Assembly: GCF_900105195.1 (NCBI RefSeq)
Contig: NZ_FNRX01000002.1
Location: forward strand, 3,410,001 to 3,474,000
DNA length: 64,000 bases
From: Rhodococcus pyridinivorans
GTDB lineage: Bacteria; Actinomycetota; Actinomycetes; Mycobacteriales; Mycobacteriaceae
Reading direction: 5' to 3'
The notes under the pieces: model-generated
Seen by the model: only the letters and a program-made list of their open reading frames with translations
Databases searched by the model: none
What the model was told of the DNA's origin: nothing
Program-made: the position numbers and the translations under genes
Shown here: in pieces, positions 9,833-20,157 of the stretch
Layout of the letters: the number at the start of each line of letters is the position of its first letter
How positions within the stretch are numbered: position 1 is the first letter of the stretch

Positions 9833-11188
9833 GTGGCCGAGACGACCGACTCACCCCAGCTCGTCCGCGTCCTCGGACCGGGTCTGCTCCTGCTGTTCGT
9901 CATCGGCGACATCCTGGGCACCGGCATCTACGCTCTCACCGGGGAGGTCGCGAACGAGGTCGGCGGCGTGGTGTGGCTGCCGTTCCTCGTCGCGTTCGCC
10001 GTCGCGACGGTGACCGCGTTCAGCTATCTGGAGCTGGTCACGAAGTATCCGCGGGCGGCCGGAGCGGCGCTCTACACGCACAAGGCGTTCGGCGTGCATT
10101 TCCTGACCTTCCTGGTGGCCTTCGCCGTGATGTCCTCGGGCATCACCTCTGCCGCCACTGCTGCGCGGGCGTTCGCCGCGAACTTCGCCGAGGCCTTCGG
10201 ACTCGACCTGGCCGGCACGGCCGGGATCACCGTGATCGCGCTGGTCTTCGTCCTCGTCCTGGCGGTGATCAACTTCCGCGGGGTCGGCGAGAGCGTGAAG
10301 ACCAACGTGGTGCTCACGATGGTCGAGTTGGGCGGCCTGCTCATCATCGTCGCGATCGGCATGTGGGCGTTGGGTTTCGGCGGCGGGGACTTCTCGCGTG
10401 TGGTCGAGATCGATCCCGGCGACCGGTCCGTCTTCTCCGCGGTGGTCGCAGGGACGGCCCTGGCCTTCTTCGCAATGGTGGGGTTCGAGGATTCGGTGAA
10501 CATGGCCGAGGAGTGCAAGGAGCCCACCCGGATCTTCCCCCGGATGCTGCTGCTCGGCCTGGGTCTCGCCGCGTTGGTGTACGTGCTCGTTTCGATCACC
10601 GCGATCGCGCTCGTCGCGCCCGAGGAGCTCGGGGCGGGCGAGACGCCCTTGCTGCGGGTGGTCGAGGTCGGCGCGCCGGCGTTCCCGGTCGGGATCTTCG
10701 CCTTCGTCACGATGTTCGCGGTGGCCAACACCGCGCTGATCAACATGCTGATGGCGAGCCGGCTGGTCTACGGCATCGCCCGCGAGGACGTCCTGCCCGC
10801 CGTCCTGGGGCGGGTGCACCCCACGCGCCGCACGCCCTATGTCGCGATCGTGTTCACGACGCTGCTCGCGGTCGGTCTCGTCGTCTTCGTCGGCGGGGTG
10901 CCCGAACTCGGGGGGACGACGGCGCTGCTCCTGCTGGGGGTGTTCGCGATCGTCAACGTCGCCGCCCTGGTCCTGCGCCGGGACCACGTGGAGCACCGGC
11001 ACTTCCGCGCGCCGACGATCCTCCCGGTGCTCGGGGCGGCCAGTTGCCTGTTCCTCGTCCTGCCGTGGGTCGACCGGCCCGTGACCCAGTACCGGACGGC
11101 CGGGGTGCTGCTCGGGATCGGTGTGGTGCTGTGGCTGGTGACGCGACTCGCAGGCCGGCGCGACGGTCGGCCCGCGAGTACGACCTGA
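9833..11188 (+). CDS. APC-family amino acid permease
   Basis: A 451-residue inner-membrane transporter with about twelve hydrophobic helices. The TM1 motif GDILGTGIYALTG is the unwound substrate-binding helix of the amino acid-polyamine-organocation superfamily, and FFAMVGFEDSVNMAEE is the conserved TM6 region. It probably imports amino acids with protons; specificity cannot be read from the sequence. It starts at GTG 9833 after GGAAGGGGG and lies 49 bp after the LuxR regulator on the same strand, so co-transcription is possible. Confidence 0.87.
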   Translation: MAETTDSPQLVRVLGPGLLLLFVIGDILGTGIYALTGEVANEVGGVVWLPFLVAFAVATVTAFSYLELVTKYPRAAGAALYTHKAFGVHFLTFLVAFAVMSSGITSAATAARAFAANFAEAFGLDLAGTAGITVIALVFVLVLAVINFRGVGESVKTNVVLTMVELGGLLIIVAIGMWALGFGGGDFSRVVEIDPGDRSVFSAVVAGTALAFFAMVGFEDSVNMAEECKEPTRIFPRMLLLGLGLAALVYVLVSITAIALVAPEELGAGETPLLRVVEVGAPAFPVGIFAFVTMFAVANTALINMLMASRLVYGIAREDVLPAVLGRVHPTRRTPYVAIVFTTLLAVGLVVFVGGVPELGGTTALLLLGVFAIVNVAALVLRRDHVEHRHFRAPTILPVLGAASCLFLVLPWVDRPVTQYRTAGVLLGIGVVLWLVTRLAGRRDGRPASTT

Positions 11189-11190
11189 GC

Positions 11191-13032
11191 TCAGGCTCCC
11201 TCGTCGTATTCCGGCGGCAGGGCGGCGAACATGTCGCGGGTGACCGCGACCGCATTGTCGGAGCTGCCGCCGCGCACGACGAGCGTCGCGAACGCCAGAT
11301 CACCGCGGTAACCGACGAACCACGAGTGCGACCCGCCCTCGACCTCGGCCTCGCCGGTCTTGCCGTAGACGTCGCCCTGGTCCCGGATGCGGTCGGCGGT
11401 ACCGCTCGTGATCACCAGGCGCATCATCTCGCGCAGACCCTCCACCATCTCCGGCGTCACCGGCAGCGGTGAACCGCTCACAACGGTCTCGCGACCCGCG
11501 ATGAGATAGGGCACCGGGGTACGGCCGGCGGCGACCGTCGCCGCGGTGAGCGCCATCCCGAACGGGCTCACGACCACCTTGCCCTGACCGAAGCCGTCCT
11601 CGGTCCGTTCGACGAGATCCTCCGCGGGCGGAACCGATCCGGTGAAGGTCGGCATCCCGACCACCTCGTAGTCCACACCGATACCGAACTGCGAAGCGGC
11701 GACGGTCAGCGCGTCCGGGGCCATCTCGGAGGCGAGCTTGGCGAAGGAGGTGTTGCAGGATCGGGCGAAAGCGGTAGCGAGAGAGACCGTCCCGAGCTCG
11801 AACTCGTTGTAGTTCGGCACGCTGCGCTCACCGATCGTGATGCGGCCCGGGCACGGCACCATCGTGTTCGGGGTCGCGCTCCCCTCGGCGATCGCCGCAC
11901 CCGAGGTGACGATCTTGAACGTCGAGCCCGGCGGGTACTGGCCGGCCAGCGCGACCGGGCCGTCCCGGTCGGCGGCCTTGTTCTGGGCCACCGCCAGCAC
12001 CGCACCCGTGGACGCCTCGATCACGACCGTCATCGCCTGCTCGGTGCGGGCATCGACGGCCGCCTGGGCCGCGAGCTGGAGGAGACGGTCGAGACTGACC
12101 GAGAACGACGGCACCGGTTGCGGCGGCGTCTCGGTGAGCACCCCGGTGTCCACGCCGTACTGGTTCACCACGACGACGCTCCACCCGGCCGTGCCGTCGA
12201 CCTCGTCGATGACGGTCTTCTTGATCTGACCCACGAGATCCGGCGCGAAGTTGCGATCGGTCGCGACGAGGTCGGCCTGCTCGGTCACCACGACACCGTC
12301 GATCCCGGCGAGACGTGGGGCGACGCGCTCGTAGTCGTCCTCGCGCAATCGCATCACCGAGCGCGGCCCGGAGGAGGCCGTCACCGATTCCGCGATCGCC
12401 TGCGCCGTGAGCGAGGAATCGAACTCCGACAACGTCGACGCGAGCTGGCGGGCGGCGCCGGCGACGTCGGTGGTCTGCGCGGCGTCGAAGGCGATGCCGT
12501 AGACCGTGCCGGGGACGAGGATGTCGCTGCCCGCGTGCTCGTTGACCCGGGCACGCGGCGCCGGGCTGCTGCGGAGCTGCATGGTCTGCCGTTCGCCGAG
12601 CTGCGGGTGCAGCGCGGACTTCGCCCACCGCACGATCCAGTCGTTCCCGCTGCGCCCCATGTTGAGCTCACCGGTGTACTGCCATACCCGTTCCTTCGGC
12701 AGGTGCCACTCGTAGTTGTAGCCCACCGTCGCGGAGTCGCCGCTGATCCGGGTGGATGTCGTTGTGGCGATGAGGGATTCGGCTTGAATCCCGTCCAGGA
12801 CCTCCTGCATCGCGACGGCCGCGTCGTCGGGGCGGTCGGTGCGATCCGCCGCCGACGCGACGTCCTGCGCGGCGAACGAGTCGAGAAACGCCTGGGCGGC
12901 GGCCTCCGGCCCGGCCGGCCGCGGCGTGCACGCGACGGCCAGGCCGAGGAGCACGACGGCCGCCGACCACACAGCGCCGATCCGGAGTGCGCGTGCGTAC
13001 AGGGATGCCGGGGTGGAACTTCGAGGTCTCAT
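11191..13032 (-). CDS. penicillin-binding lipoprotein (Rv2864c-like)
   Basis: A 613-residue cell-wall transpeptidase anchored as a lipoprotein. A signal sequence ends in a lipobox at LAVACTP (Cys about 35). An NTF2-like MecA-N domain covers about residues 40-150, a PBP dimerisation domain follows, and the C-terminal transpeptidase has SxxK (PGSTFKI), SxN (ARSCNTSF) and KTG (YGKTGEAE). All three catalytic motifs are intact. The position next to GNAT, ispG, rip1 and dxr matches the mycobacterial Rv2864c locus. It probably crosslinks peptidoglycan, and the MecA-like domain raises possible beta-lactam tolerance. Confidence 0.92.
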   Translation of the reverse strand: MRPRSSTPASLYARALRIGAVWSAAVVLLGLAVACTPRPAGPEAAAQAFLDSFAAQDVASAADRTDRPDDAAVAMQEVLDGIQAESLIATTTSTRISGDSATVGYNYEWHLPKERVWQYTGELNMGRSGNDWIVRWAKSALHPQLGERQTMQLRSSPAPRARVNEHAGSDILVPGTVYGIAFDAAQTTDVAGAARQLASTLSEFDSSLTAQAIAESVTASSGPRSVMRLREDDYERVAPRLAGIDGVVVTEQADLVATDRNFAPDLVGQIKKTVIDEVDGTAGWSVVVVNQYGVDTGVLTETPPQPVPSFSVSLDRLLQLAAQAAVDARTEQAMTVVIEASTGAVLAVAQNKAADRDGPVALAGQYPPGSTFKIVTSGAAIAEGSATPNTMVPCPGRITIGERSVPNYNEFELGTVSLATAFARSCNTSFAKLASEMAPDALTVAASQFGIGVDYEVVGMPTFTGSVPPAEDLVERTEDGFGQGKVVVSPFGMALTAATVAAGRTPVPYLIAGRETVVSGSPLPVTPEMVEGLREMMRLVITSGTADRIRDQGDVYGKTGEAEVEGGSHSWFVGYRGDLAFATLVVRGGSSDNAVAVTRDMFAALPPEYDEGA

Positions 13033-13064
13033 CGCCCGTCATCGTAGGCAGAGCCGACGGGAAA

Positions 13065-13901
13065 TCAGTCGAGCAGCACCGTGGAGAACGTCGCGACCTG
13101 ACGGAAACCCGCGCGGGCGTAGGCTCCACGAGCCGGGGCGTTGAAGCTGTTGACGTAGAGGCTGGGCAGGCGACCACTGCGAGCGACCGCGCAGGCCACG
13201 GCGGCCGTGCCGATCGTGCCGAGGCCCGAGCCACGATGCGCGGGATCGACCCAGACGCCCTGGATCTGGCCCACCGTGGACGACTGCGAACCCACCTCCG
13301 CCTTGAACACGACCTGTCCGTCCTCGAACCGCGCCCAGGCGCGTCCCGCCGCGATCAGGCTCGCGACGCGGCGCCGGTAACCCGCACCGCCGTCGCCGGT
13401 TCGCGGATCGATGCCGACCTCCTCGATGAACATCGAGATCGCGGCGGGCAGATACACATCCAGTTCGTCGGTCCGCACGGGCCGGACCAGCGGGTCGGGG
13501 TCCACGAGCGGCTCGCGGTCGAGAACGAGCAGGGGTTGTTCGGCGCGCACCTCGCGGGGAGCGCCCCACGTGGATTCGAGCCGCTCCCACATGGGCAGCG
13601 CGTACTCGGCGCGACCGACGATGGACGAACACAACCGCGGCCCGCGACTCGCGCGCTCGGCGAACGCCTGGATGTCGTCCGGACTACCCAGCAGCGGAAT
13701 GAGGTTCGCGCCGGAGAAGCACAGCGAGGTCTCGGGGCCTCCGCGGCTCCACATCTCGCCGCCGACGGCACGCCCGTCGAGTCCGTACTCCTCGACGCGG
13801 CCGGCCACCATGCACGCGGCCACGGGGTCGCGGGAGAGCACCCGGAGCACCGCGGCGGTGTCACGTCCGCCCAACGACCGGACGCCCAGAAGCTTGAGCA
13901 C
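13065..13901 (-). CDS. GNAT acetyltransferase with N-terminal DUF4081-like domain (Rv2867c-like)
   Basis: A 278-residue protein with two halves. The first, about residues 1-130, resembles the DUF4081 domain found before GNATs in mycobacteria. The second is a GNAT fold whose acetyl-CoA pyrophosphate loop reads VDPAHRGSGLGTIGTAAV, with YVNSFNAPARGAYARAGF at the C-terminal motif. The substrate is unknown. It starts at GTG 13901 and lies 32 bp before the PBP gene on the same strand, as in M. tuberculosis. Confidence 0.83.
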   Translation of the reverse strand: MLKLLGVRSLGGRDTAAVLRVLSRDPVAACMVAGRVEEYGLDGRAVGGEMWSRGGPETSLCFSGANLIPLLGSPDDIQAFAERASRGPRLCSSIVGRAEYALPMWERLESTWGAPREVRAEQPLLVLDREPLVDPDPLVRPVRTDELDVYLPAAISMFIEEVGIDPRTGDGGAGYRRRVASLIAAGRAWARFEDGQVVFKAEVGSQSSTVGQIQGVWVDPAHRGSGLGTIGTAAVACAVARSGRLPSLYVNSFNAPARGAYARAGFRQVATFSTVLLD

Positions 13902-14015
13902 TCGCTCACCACCCGTCGAGAAGCCGATACGAGATCAGAGTGCCATGCCGGACGGCGGCGTGGAAACCTGAGTCCTCGAAAGTGAGAGAACGCCGTCCCG
14001 TGCGCCCCACCCGTA

Positions 14016-15170
14016 TCAGCCCACCGACACCACGGGGCCGCCGCCCGAGTCGTTGCCGTCCATCTCGTCGGCGATGCGCATCGCTTCCTCGATGAGGGTC
14101 TCGACGATCTGCGCCTCGGGCACGGTCTTGATGACCTTGCCCTTGACGAAGATCTGGCCCTTGCCGTTTCCGGAGGCCACACCGAGGTCCGCCTCACGAG
14201 CCTCACCGGGTCCGTTGACGACGCAACCCATCACCGCAACCCGCAGCGGCACCTCCATGCCCTCGAGTCCGGCGGTGACCTCGTTGGCGAGGGAGTAGAC
14301 GTCCACCTGGGCACGCCCGCAGGACGGGCACGAGACGATCTCGAGTTTGCGGGGACGCAGGTTCAGCGACTGCAGGATCTGCGTGCCGACCTTGATCTCC
14401 TCGGCGGGCGGCGCCGACAGGGACACGCGGATGGTGTCGCCGATGCCCTCGCTCAGCAGCGCACCGAAGGCGACGGCCGACTTGATGGTGCCCTGGAAGG
14501 CGGGGCCGGCCTCGGTCACACCGAGGTGCAGCGGGTAGTCGCACTGCGCGGCGAGCTGCCGGTAGGCCTCGACCATCACGACGGGGTCGTTGTGCTTGAC
14601 GGAGATCTTGATGTCGCCGAAGCCGTGTTCCTCGAACAGGCTCGCCTCCCACAGGGCGGACTCGACGAGCGCCTCCGGGGTGGCCTTGCCGTACTTGGCG
14701 AGGAGCCGGGGGTCGAGGGAGCCGGCGTTGACGCCGATCCGGATGGGGATCCCGGCGTCTCCGGCCGCCTTGGCGACCTCCTTGACGCGACCGTCGAACT
14801 CCTTGATGTTGCCGGGATTGACGCGCACGGCCGCGCAGCCGGCGTCGATCGCGGCGAAGATGTACCGCGGCTGGAAGTGGATGTCGGCGATTACCGGGAT
14901 CTTGCTCTTCTTCGCGATGATCGGGAGTGCGTCGGCGTCCTCCTGACGCGGGCACGCGACACGCACGATGTCGCAGCCGGACGCCGTGAGCTCCGCGATC
15001 TGCTGGAGGGTGGCGTTCACGTCGTGCGTCTTCGTGGTGGTCATCGACTGCACGGACACCGGATGATCGCTGCCGACGCCGACATTTCCGACCATGAGCT
15101 GGCGGGTCTTGCGTCGGGGTGCGAGGACCGCAGGAATTTCGGGCATGCCCAATCCGACGGGGCTGGTCAC
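14016..15170 (-). CDS. ispG: 4-hydroxy-3-methylbut-2-enyl-diphosphate synthase
   Basis: Iron-sulfur enzyme of the MEP isoprenoid pathway that converts MEcPP to HMBPP. The TIM-barrel part includes [12 protein letters not shown] and [13 protein letters not shown]. The C-terminal domain supplies the 4Fe-4S cysteines in SCPSCGRAQ and [13 protein letters not shown] 15170 is chosen because AAGGCG lies 6 bases upstream, giving 384 residues. It shares the segment with rip1 and dxr, another MEP enzyme, as in mycobacteria, and is separated from rip1 by about 45 bp. Confidence 0.95.
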   Translation of the reverse strand: MTSPVGLGMPEIPAVLAPRRKTRQLMVGNVGVGSDHPVSVQSMTTTKTHDVNATLQQIAELTASGCDIVRVACPRQEDADALPIIAKKSKIPVIADIHFQPRYIFAAIDAGCAAVRVNPGNIKEFDGRVKEVAKAAGDAGIPIRIGVNAGSLDPRLLAKYGKATPEALVESALWEASLFEEHGFGDIKISVKHNDPVVMVEAYRQLAAQCDYPLHLGVTEAGPAFQGTIKSAVAFGALLSEGIGDTIRVSLSAPPAEEIKVGTQILQSLNLRPRKLEIVSCPSCGRAQVDVYSLANEVTAGLEGMEVPLRVAVMGCVVNGPGEAREADLGVASGNGKGQIFVKGKVIKTVPEAQIVETLIEEAMRIADEMDGNDSGGGPVVSVG

Positions 15171-15215
15171 AGTTCGCCTTCTTTCGTCGCTACTCGGCAA
15201 GTCTACCGGCGCAGA

Positions 15216-16433
15216 TCAGAACAGCTTGATGGGGTTGACGATGTCTGCTGTAAGGGTGAGCACCATGTAGGCGCCACCGATGACCACCGCCACATAGGTC
15301 AGCGGCAGCAGTTTCATGTAGTCCACGGGAGGGCCGACCGGCAGTCCGCGCAGGCCGCGCAGCCAGTTGCGGGCCTTCTCGTAGATCGCGACGGCCATGT
15401 GCCCACCGTCGAGCGGCAGCAACGGGAGGAGGTTGAACGCACCGAGGAAGAAGTTCAGCTGAGCGAGCAACAACACGAACGACTCCCAGATGCCGCGCTC
15501 GGCGAACTGGCCGCCGATGACACTGGCGCCCACGACACTGACCGGGGTGTCGACCGCGCGCTCTCCCCCGGTGACGGCCGTCCACAGGTCGGCGACCTTA
15601 CTCGGCAGGCTCACGAGGGCCTCGGCCGTGCGGACCGCCAGGTAACCGGTGAAGTCGAAGGTCGCGGGGATCGCCGAGAGCGGCGTGTACTCGATGATGC
15701 CCGGCTCTCCCCCGACCCCGATCGCACCGACGGTGCGGGAGACGGGTTCGGCGTCGAGCGACTCGCTCTCGTAGACCCAGCGCTGGACCTGCTGGACCGT
15801 GACGGGCACGGTGAGGGTCTCGTCACCACGCTCGACGGTGAACGGTACGGTGCCCGACAGGGGCTGCGTGGCCCGGACGAGGTCGCCGAAGGTCTCGACG
15901 GACTGCCCGTCCACGGCGACGATCACGTCCCCCGGTTCGATGCCGGCCTGCTCGGCCGGGCCGGGACCCGAGCAGTCGGCCGGGGTGTAGTCGGGCGGCC
16001 CGTCCTGGGTCGGCGCGGCACAGCCGACGGTGCCGACCACCGCACGGTTGTCGGTGTTGGGCAGTCCCGCGCTGGCAGCGAGGCCGTAGATGAGCACGAT
16101 GCCGAGCAGGAAGTTCATCGCGATGCCACCCGACATCACGACGAGACGCTTCCACGTCTTCTGCTTGTACATCGCGCGCTCGACCTCGTCGGGCGCGAGT
16201 TCGTCCAGGGCCGTCATGCCGGCGATGTCGCAGAACCCGCCGGCCGGAACCGCTTTGAGACCGTATTCGGTCTCCCCGCGGCGGAAGGCGAACACACGGG
16301 GACCGAACCCGATGTAATAGCGCCGGACCTTCATGCCCAGCTTCTGCGCCGTCCACATGTGGCCGGCCTCGTGCAGGGCGATGGAGACGGCGATGCCGAG
16401 GGCGAACACCACCACGCCCAGTACGAACATCAT
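15216..16433 (-). CDS. rip1: site-2 intramembrane zinc metalloprotease (RseP/Rip1 family)
   Basis: A 405-residue membrane protease that cleaves anti-sigma factors and other membrane substrates within the bilayer. The zinc motif HEAGH is in the first helix (about residues 21-25), the third ligand Asp is in NLLPLLPLDGGH near the C-terminus, and a PDZ domain (AGIEPGDVIVAVDGQSV) lies between. About four transmembrane helices are visible. The order ispG-rip1-dxr is the conserved actinobacterial arrangement. The gene starts at ATG 16433 and is probably cotranscribed with dxr, 15 bp upstream. Confidence 0.94.
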   Translation of the reverse strand: MMFVLGVVVFALGIAVSIALHEAGHMWTAQKLGMKVRRYYIGFGPRVFAFRRGETEYGLKAVPAGGFCDIAGMTALDELAPDEVERAMYKQKTWKRLVVMSGGIAMNFLLGIVLIYGLAASAGLPNTDNRAVVGTVGCAAPTQDGPPDYTPADCSGPGPAEQAGIEPGDVIVAVDGQSVETFGDLVRATQPLSGTVPFTVERGDETLTVPVTVQQVQRWVYESESLDAEPVSRTVGAIGVGGEPGIIEYTPLSAIPATFDFTGYLAVRTAEALVSLPSKVADLWTAVTGGERAVDTPVSVVGASVIGGQFAERGIWESFVLLLAQLNFFLGAFNLLPLLPLDGGHMAVAIYEKARNWLRGLRGLPVGPPVDYMKLLPLTYVAVVIGGAYMVLTLTADIVNPIKLF

Positions 16434-16448
16434 GAGTGGCCGATCCTC

Positions 16449-17600
16449 CTATACGAGTGTGCGCGCCCGGTCGCGGGCCCAGCCGTCGGCGGCGAGCACG
16501 TCGTCCACGGTACTGGGTTCGGCGGACCACTCGTGTGCGTCGTTCAGCACGGCCTCGACGGTCTGCACGATCCGCGGGAACGACAGCGTCCCCGCGAGGA
16601 AGGCTTCGGCAGCGACCTCGTTGGCCGCGTTGTAGACGGCGGTGAGGCATCCGCCGCCCACGCCCGCTTGGCGCGCGAGCCGCACGGCGGGGAAGACGTC
16701 GTCGTCGAGGGGTTCGAACTCCCAGGTGGACGCGGTCGAGAAGTCGAGTGCCGGGGCGGCGTGCGGGACGCGGTGCGGCCAGCCGAGGGCCAGCGCGATC
16801 GGCAGCTTCATCGACGGCGGCGATGCCTGGGCAAGGGTCGATCCGTCGACGAAGGTGACCATCGAGTGCACGATCGACTGCGGGTGCACCGTCACGTCGA
16901 TCCGGTCGTAGTCCACACCGAAGAGCAGGTGGGTCTCGATGAGTTCGAGTCCCTTGTTGACGAGGGTCGCCGAGTTGAGGGTGTTCATCGGCCCCATCGA
17001 CCAGGTGGGGTGGGCGCCGGCCTGTTCGGGCGTCACCGATTCGAGACGATCGGCGGTCCAGCCGCGGAACGGACCGCCCGAGGCGGTGAGCACGAGACGC
17101 GCCACCTCGTCGCCGCTGCCGCCACGCAGGCACTGCGCCAGCGCGGAGTGCTCCGAGTCGACGGGCACGATCTGGCCCGGCCCCGCCGCCTTCGTGACGA
17201 GCGAGCCGCCCGCGACCAGCGATTCCTTGTTCGCCAACGCGAGTCGTGCACCGGTGTCGAGCGCCGCGAGGGTTGGTTCGAGACCGAGGGAACCGACCAG
17301 GGCATTGAGCACGACGTCGGCCTCGACTTCGCGTACGAGTTCGGTGACGGCGGTCGGGCCGCTCCGGACCGGCAGGTCGAGACGTGCGGCAGCGTCAGGG
17401 TCGGCCACGGCGACCTCGCGGACGCCGGTCGCGCGGATCTGTTCGGCGAGTAGGTCCGTCTTGCCTCCGCCCGCGGCGAGACCGACGACTTCGAAGTCGT
17501 CGGGATTGGCGGCGATCACGTCGAGTGCCTGGGTACCGATGGAACCGGTACTGCCCAGCAGGAGCACCCGGGTGCGGGAAGAAGATCGAGTCTCGGCCAC
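16449..17600 (-). CDS. dxr: 1-deoxy-D-xylulose-5-phosphate reductoisomerase
   Basis: NADPH-dependent enzyme making 2-C-methyl-D-erythritol 4-phosphate, the first committed MEP-pathway step. The NADPH loop [14 protein letters not shown] is at the N-terminus. [13 protein letters not shown], metal-binding VDSEHSAL, the flexible-loop region TASGGPFRG and [11 protein letters not shown] are all present, so the active site looks intact. GTG 17600 gives 383 residues, the usual size; the longer open frame upstream is unlike the family. It heads the dxr-rip1-ispG group. Confidence 0.95.
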   Translation of the reverse strand: MAETRSSSRTRVLLLGSTGSIGTQALDVIAANPDDFEVVGLAAGGGKTDLLAEQIRATGVREVAVADPDAAARLDLPVRSGPTAVTELVREVEADVVLNALVGSLGLEPTLAALDTGARLALANKESLVAGGSLVTKAAGPGQIVPVDSEHSALAQCLRGGSGDEVARLVLTASGGPFRGWTADRLESVTPEQAGAHPTWSMGPMNTLNSATLVNKGLELIETHLLFGVDYDRIDVTVHPQSIVHSMVTFVDGSTLAQASPPSMKLPIALALGWPHRVPHAAPALDFSTASTWEFEPLDDDVFPAVRLARQAGVGGGCLTAVYNAANEVAAEAFLAGTLSFPRIVQTVEAVLNDAHEWSAEPSTVDDVLAADGWARDRARTLV

Positions 17601-17751
17601 GCGAGCATTGTTCCCCACGCACCTGAACGGTTCCTGAACCGCCCGGCTTCCACCCGTCGGAACGCACCGCACGCATGCCCCGCTTCGTACGACGCGGGGT
17701 CGTATGTCACGATAAGCAGCAACAGCAGCATCTGGTGAGCAGGAGGAAACC

Positions 17752-18000
17752 GTGGCCGGTACCGAGTTGCAGTCCACTCGTGGTGATGTGGCGGCGGAAG
17801 TGCCGTCCGCCGAGTGGGGTTGGAGCGGGGAAGCCCCCAGGTTCTTCCGCGTCATGGCCCTGGTCGTCGCGGCGTTCCTGCTGCTGATGCTCATCGGCAA
17901 CCACGAAGGACACGTGGAGAGCCTGTACCTGATCGGCTCGGCGGCCCTGCTCGTGTTCATCGTCGCGCGCGACGCGGTGCGCCGGCGCCGTCTGCGCTAG
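17752..18000 (+). CDS. DUF2631 small membrane protein (Rv2876-like)
   Basis: An 82-residue protein with a soluble N-terminus carrying the family signature [15 protein letters not shown]. Two transmembrane helices follow (about 34-49 and 58-72), and the end is basic ([10 protein letters not shown]). A strong AGGAGG precedes GTG 17752. It is divergent from dxr and convergent with rlmN. Function is unknown, but the family is widespread in mycolic-acid bacteria at this locus. Confidence 0.85.
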   Translation: MAGTELQSTRGDVAAEVPSAEWGWSGEAPRFFRVMALVVAAFLLLMLIGNHEGHVESLYLIGSAALLVFIVARDAVRRRRLR

Positions 18001-18014
18001 TTCCACGAACGTTC

Positions 18015-18045
18015 GGGGCCCGTCCGGATTCTCCGGACGGGCCCC
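18015..18045. terminator. bidirectional hairpin terminator, DUF2631/rlmN
   Basis: A 13-bp perfect stem (18015-18027 with 18033-18045) with a 5-base loop sits between convergent genes. It is the strongest terminator-like hairpin in this half of the window. Confidence 0.8.
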
Positions 18046-18065
18046 GTCGTGTCTTCGGTGCCGCC

Positions 18066-19175
18066 TCAGCCTTCGGCGGCGAGCTGCCCGCAGGCTGCCG
18101 CGATCTCCTGGCCACGCGTGTCGCGCACGGTGCACGACACGCCCTGGGCCTGCACGCGCCGCACGAATTCGCGTTCGACGTCCTTCGGGCTGGCGTCCCA
18201 CTCGCTGCCCGGTGTGGGGTTCAGTGGGATCAAGTTGACGTGCACGAGCGACCCGAGCGCCTTGTGGAGCTTCTTGCCGAGCATGTCAGCGCGCCACGGC
18301 TGGTCGTTGACGTCGCGGATGAGGGCGTACTCGATCGAGACGCGCCGGCCGGTCTTGTCGGCGTAGTACCGCGCCGCCTCGAGAACCTCGGCGACCGACC
18401 ACCTGTTGTTGACGGGGACGAGGGTGTCGCGCAGTTCGTCGTCCGGGGTGTGCAGCGACACCGCGAGGGTGACGCTCAGACCTTCGTCGGCGAGGCGCCG
18501 GATGGCCGGTGCCAGTCCCACGGTGGAGACGGTGACCGAGCGCTGCGACAGGCCGAGCCCTTCGGGGGCAGGTGAGGTGATGCGGCGCACCGCCGCGACC
18601 ACCCGCTTGTAGTTCGCGAGCGGCTCCCCCATGCCCATGAACACGACGTTCGACAGCCGTCCGGGTCCGCCGGCGACGTCACCGTCGCGCAGCGCCGCAG
18701 CAGCCGCACGCACCTGATCGACGATCTCCGCCGTGGACAGGTTCCGGTCGAGGCCGCCCTGGCCTGTCGCGCAGAACGGGCACGCCATGCCGCACCCCGC
18801 CTGGCTCGAGATACACAGCGTGGCGCGGTCGGGATACCGCATGAGCACGCTCTCGAGAAGGGTGCCGTCGTGCGCGCGCCACAACGTCTTGCGGGTCTCC
18901 CCTCCGTCGCACGCGATGTGCTTGACCGCGCTGAGCAGAGGCGGGAACAGCGACTCCCCCACCTTGTCGCGGACGGCGGCGGGAAGATCGGTCATCTTCG
19001 CCGGATCCGCCTCGAGCCGTCCGTAGTACTGCCGGGCGAGCTGGTCGGCACGGAAGGCCGGCAGCCCCAGTTCGCGCACCGCATCACGACGCTGATCTGC
19101 GTCGAGGTCGGCAAGATGGCGCGGCGGAAGACCACGCTTGGGCGCATCGAAGACCAGGGGCAGAGAAGAAGCCAT
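18066..19175 (-). CDS. rlmN: 23S rRNA (adenine2503-C2)-methyltransferase
   Basis: Radical-SAM enzyme that methylates A2503 of 23S rRNA and also A37 of some tRNAs. The 4Fe-4S motif CGMACPFC is intact, preceded by [16 protein letters not shown] is the conserved loop, and the resolving Cys of the two-cysteine mechanism lies in [10 protein letters not shown] near the C-terminus. ATG 19175 gives 369 residues; an ATG six codons earlier is possible. It sits next to cdsA, frr and pyrH as in mycobacteria. Confidence 0.94.
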   Translation of the reverse strand: MASSLPLVFDAPKRGLPPRHLADLDADQRRDAVRELGLPAFRADQLARQYYGRLEADPAKMTDLPAAVRDKVGESLFPPLLSAVKHIACDGGETRKTLWRAHDGTLLESVLMRYPDRATLCISSQAGCGMACPFCATGQGGLDRNLSTAEIVDQVRAAAAALRDGDVAGGPGRLSNVVFMGMGEPLANYKRVVAAVRRITSPAPEGLGLSQRSVTVSTVGLAPAIRRLADEGLSVTLAVSLHTPDDELRDTLVPVNNRWSVAEVLEAARYYADKTGRRVSIEYALIRDVNDQPWRADMLGKKLHKALGSLVHVNLIPLNPTPGSEWDASPKDVEREFVRRVQAQGVSCTVRDTRGQEIAAACGQLAAEG

Positions 19176-19311
19176 AATCACCCATTGTCCCATGATCCGG
19201 GACGGATGGGTCGCGGTGTCGCTGTGATACTCGCCCCCATTCCTGTGCCGGTGTCACCGCTCGGTCTCCCTCACGCCGAGTCACCCGGGCGCGGAGGGGG
19301 AATACGGGAGC

Positions 19312-20145
19312 ATGGACATCATGACCGGTCTCGTCGCTCCCGAAGTCGCACGCTCGTGGTTGCTCGTTCCGGGCCGCTCCCCCGATCTCTTCGACGCCGC
19401 CGCCGACTCGCCCGCCGATGCGGTGGTGCTCGACCTCGAGGATGCCGTACCCGCCGCGGCCAAACCCGCCGCTCGCGACGGCATCGTGGCGTGGCTGCGC
19501 GAGGGTGGGAAGGCCTGGGTGCGGGTCAACGACGCCACCACGTCGTTCTGGGCCGACGATCTCGCCGCGCTCGCCGGCCTATCGGGCCTGCAGGGCGTCA
19601 TGCTCGCGAAGGCGGAGAGCGGTCACCAGGTCGAGGCCACCGCCGACCTGCTGCCGGAGGGCACGCGCATCCTCGTGTTGATCGAGTCGGCGATGGGTCT
19701 CGAGGCGGCTCCCGAGATCGCCCGCGCGGAGGGCACCTTCCGCCTGGTCTTCGGCAGCGGCGACTTCCGGCGCGACACCGGCATGAGCGACAGCCCGATG
19801 GCGATGGCATACGCGAGATCCCGGTTGGTCATCACAAGCCGCGCCGCGCGCCTGCCGGGACCCATCGACGGACCCACACTCAGCGACGACCCCGAGGTCC
19901 TCGAACGTGAGGCCGAGCTGACGCGCTCGATGGGGATGACCGGCAAGTTGTGCATGACCGGCGAACGCGCGTCGTACGCGAACGTGGCTCTGAGCCCGAA
20001 CAGCACGGACGTGGACTGGGCGGAAGGCATCATCGACAAGCTCGGTGAGGACGGGCGCAACGTCCGCGACGGCAGCGACCTGCCGAACCTCGCGAAGGCG
20101 AAGAAGATCACCGAGCTGGCGCGGATGTTCGGTATCGGCCGGTAG
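19312..20145 (+). CDS. CitE-like HpcH/HpaI aldolase family protein
   Basis: A 277-residue TIM-barrel protein of the citrate lyase beta-subunit-like group. Hallmarks are RSWLLVPGRSPDLF, VVLDLEDAVP (metal- and CoA-side Asp/Glu), VRVN and IESAMGLEAAPEI. Such stand-alone enzymes cleave or form malyl-, citramalyl- or related CoA thioesters. No CitF or CitD partner is nearby, so it is not a classical citrate lyase. Two ATGs, at 19312 and 19321, are possible. It is convergent with the methyltransferase gene. Confidence 0.82.
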   Translation: MDIMTGLVAPEVARSWLLVPGRSPDLFDAAADSPADAVVLDLEDAVPAAAKPAARDGIVAWLREGGKAWVRVNDATTSFWADDLAALAGLSGLQGVMLAKAESGHQVEATADLLPEGTRILVLIESAMGLEAAPEIARAEGTFRLVFGSGDFRRDTGMSDSPMAMAYARSRLVITSRAARLPGPIDGPTLSDDPEVLEREAELTRSMGMTGKLCMTGERASYANVALSPNSTDVDWAEGIIDKLGEDGRNVRDGSDLPNLAKAKKITELARMFGIGR

Positions 20146-20157
20146 CGCTGACCGGTC

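Noticed and set aside
13902..14015. Possible hairpin GGACGGCG with CGCCGTCC after ispG
   Set aside because: The loop is over 30 bases and the stem only 8 bp, too weak to call a terminator.
14526..17453. Plus-strand open frame of 975 codons opposite ispG, rip1 and dxr
   Set aside because: Antisense shadow of three conserved genes; no ribosome site or motif.
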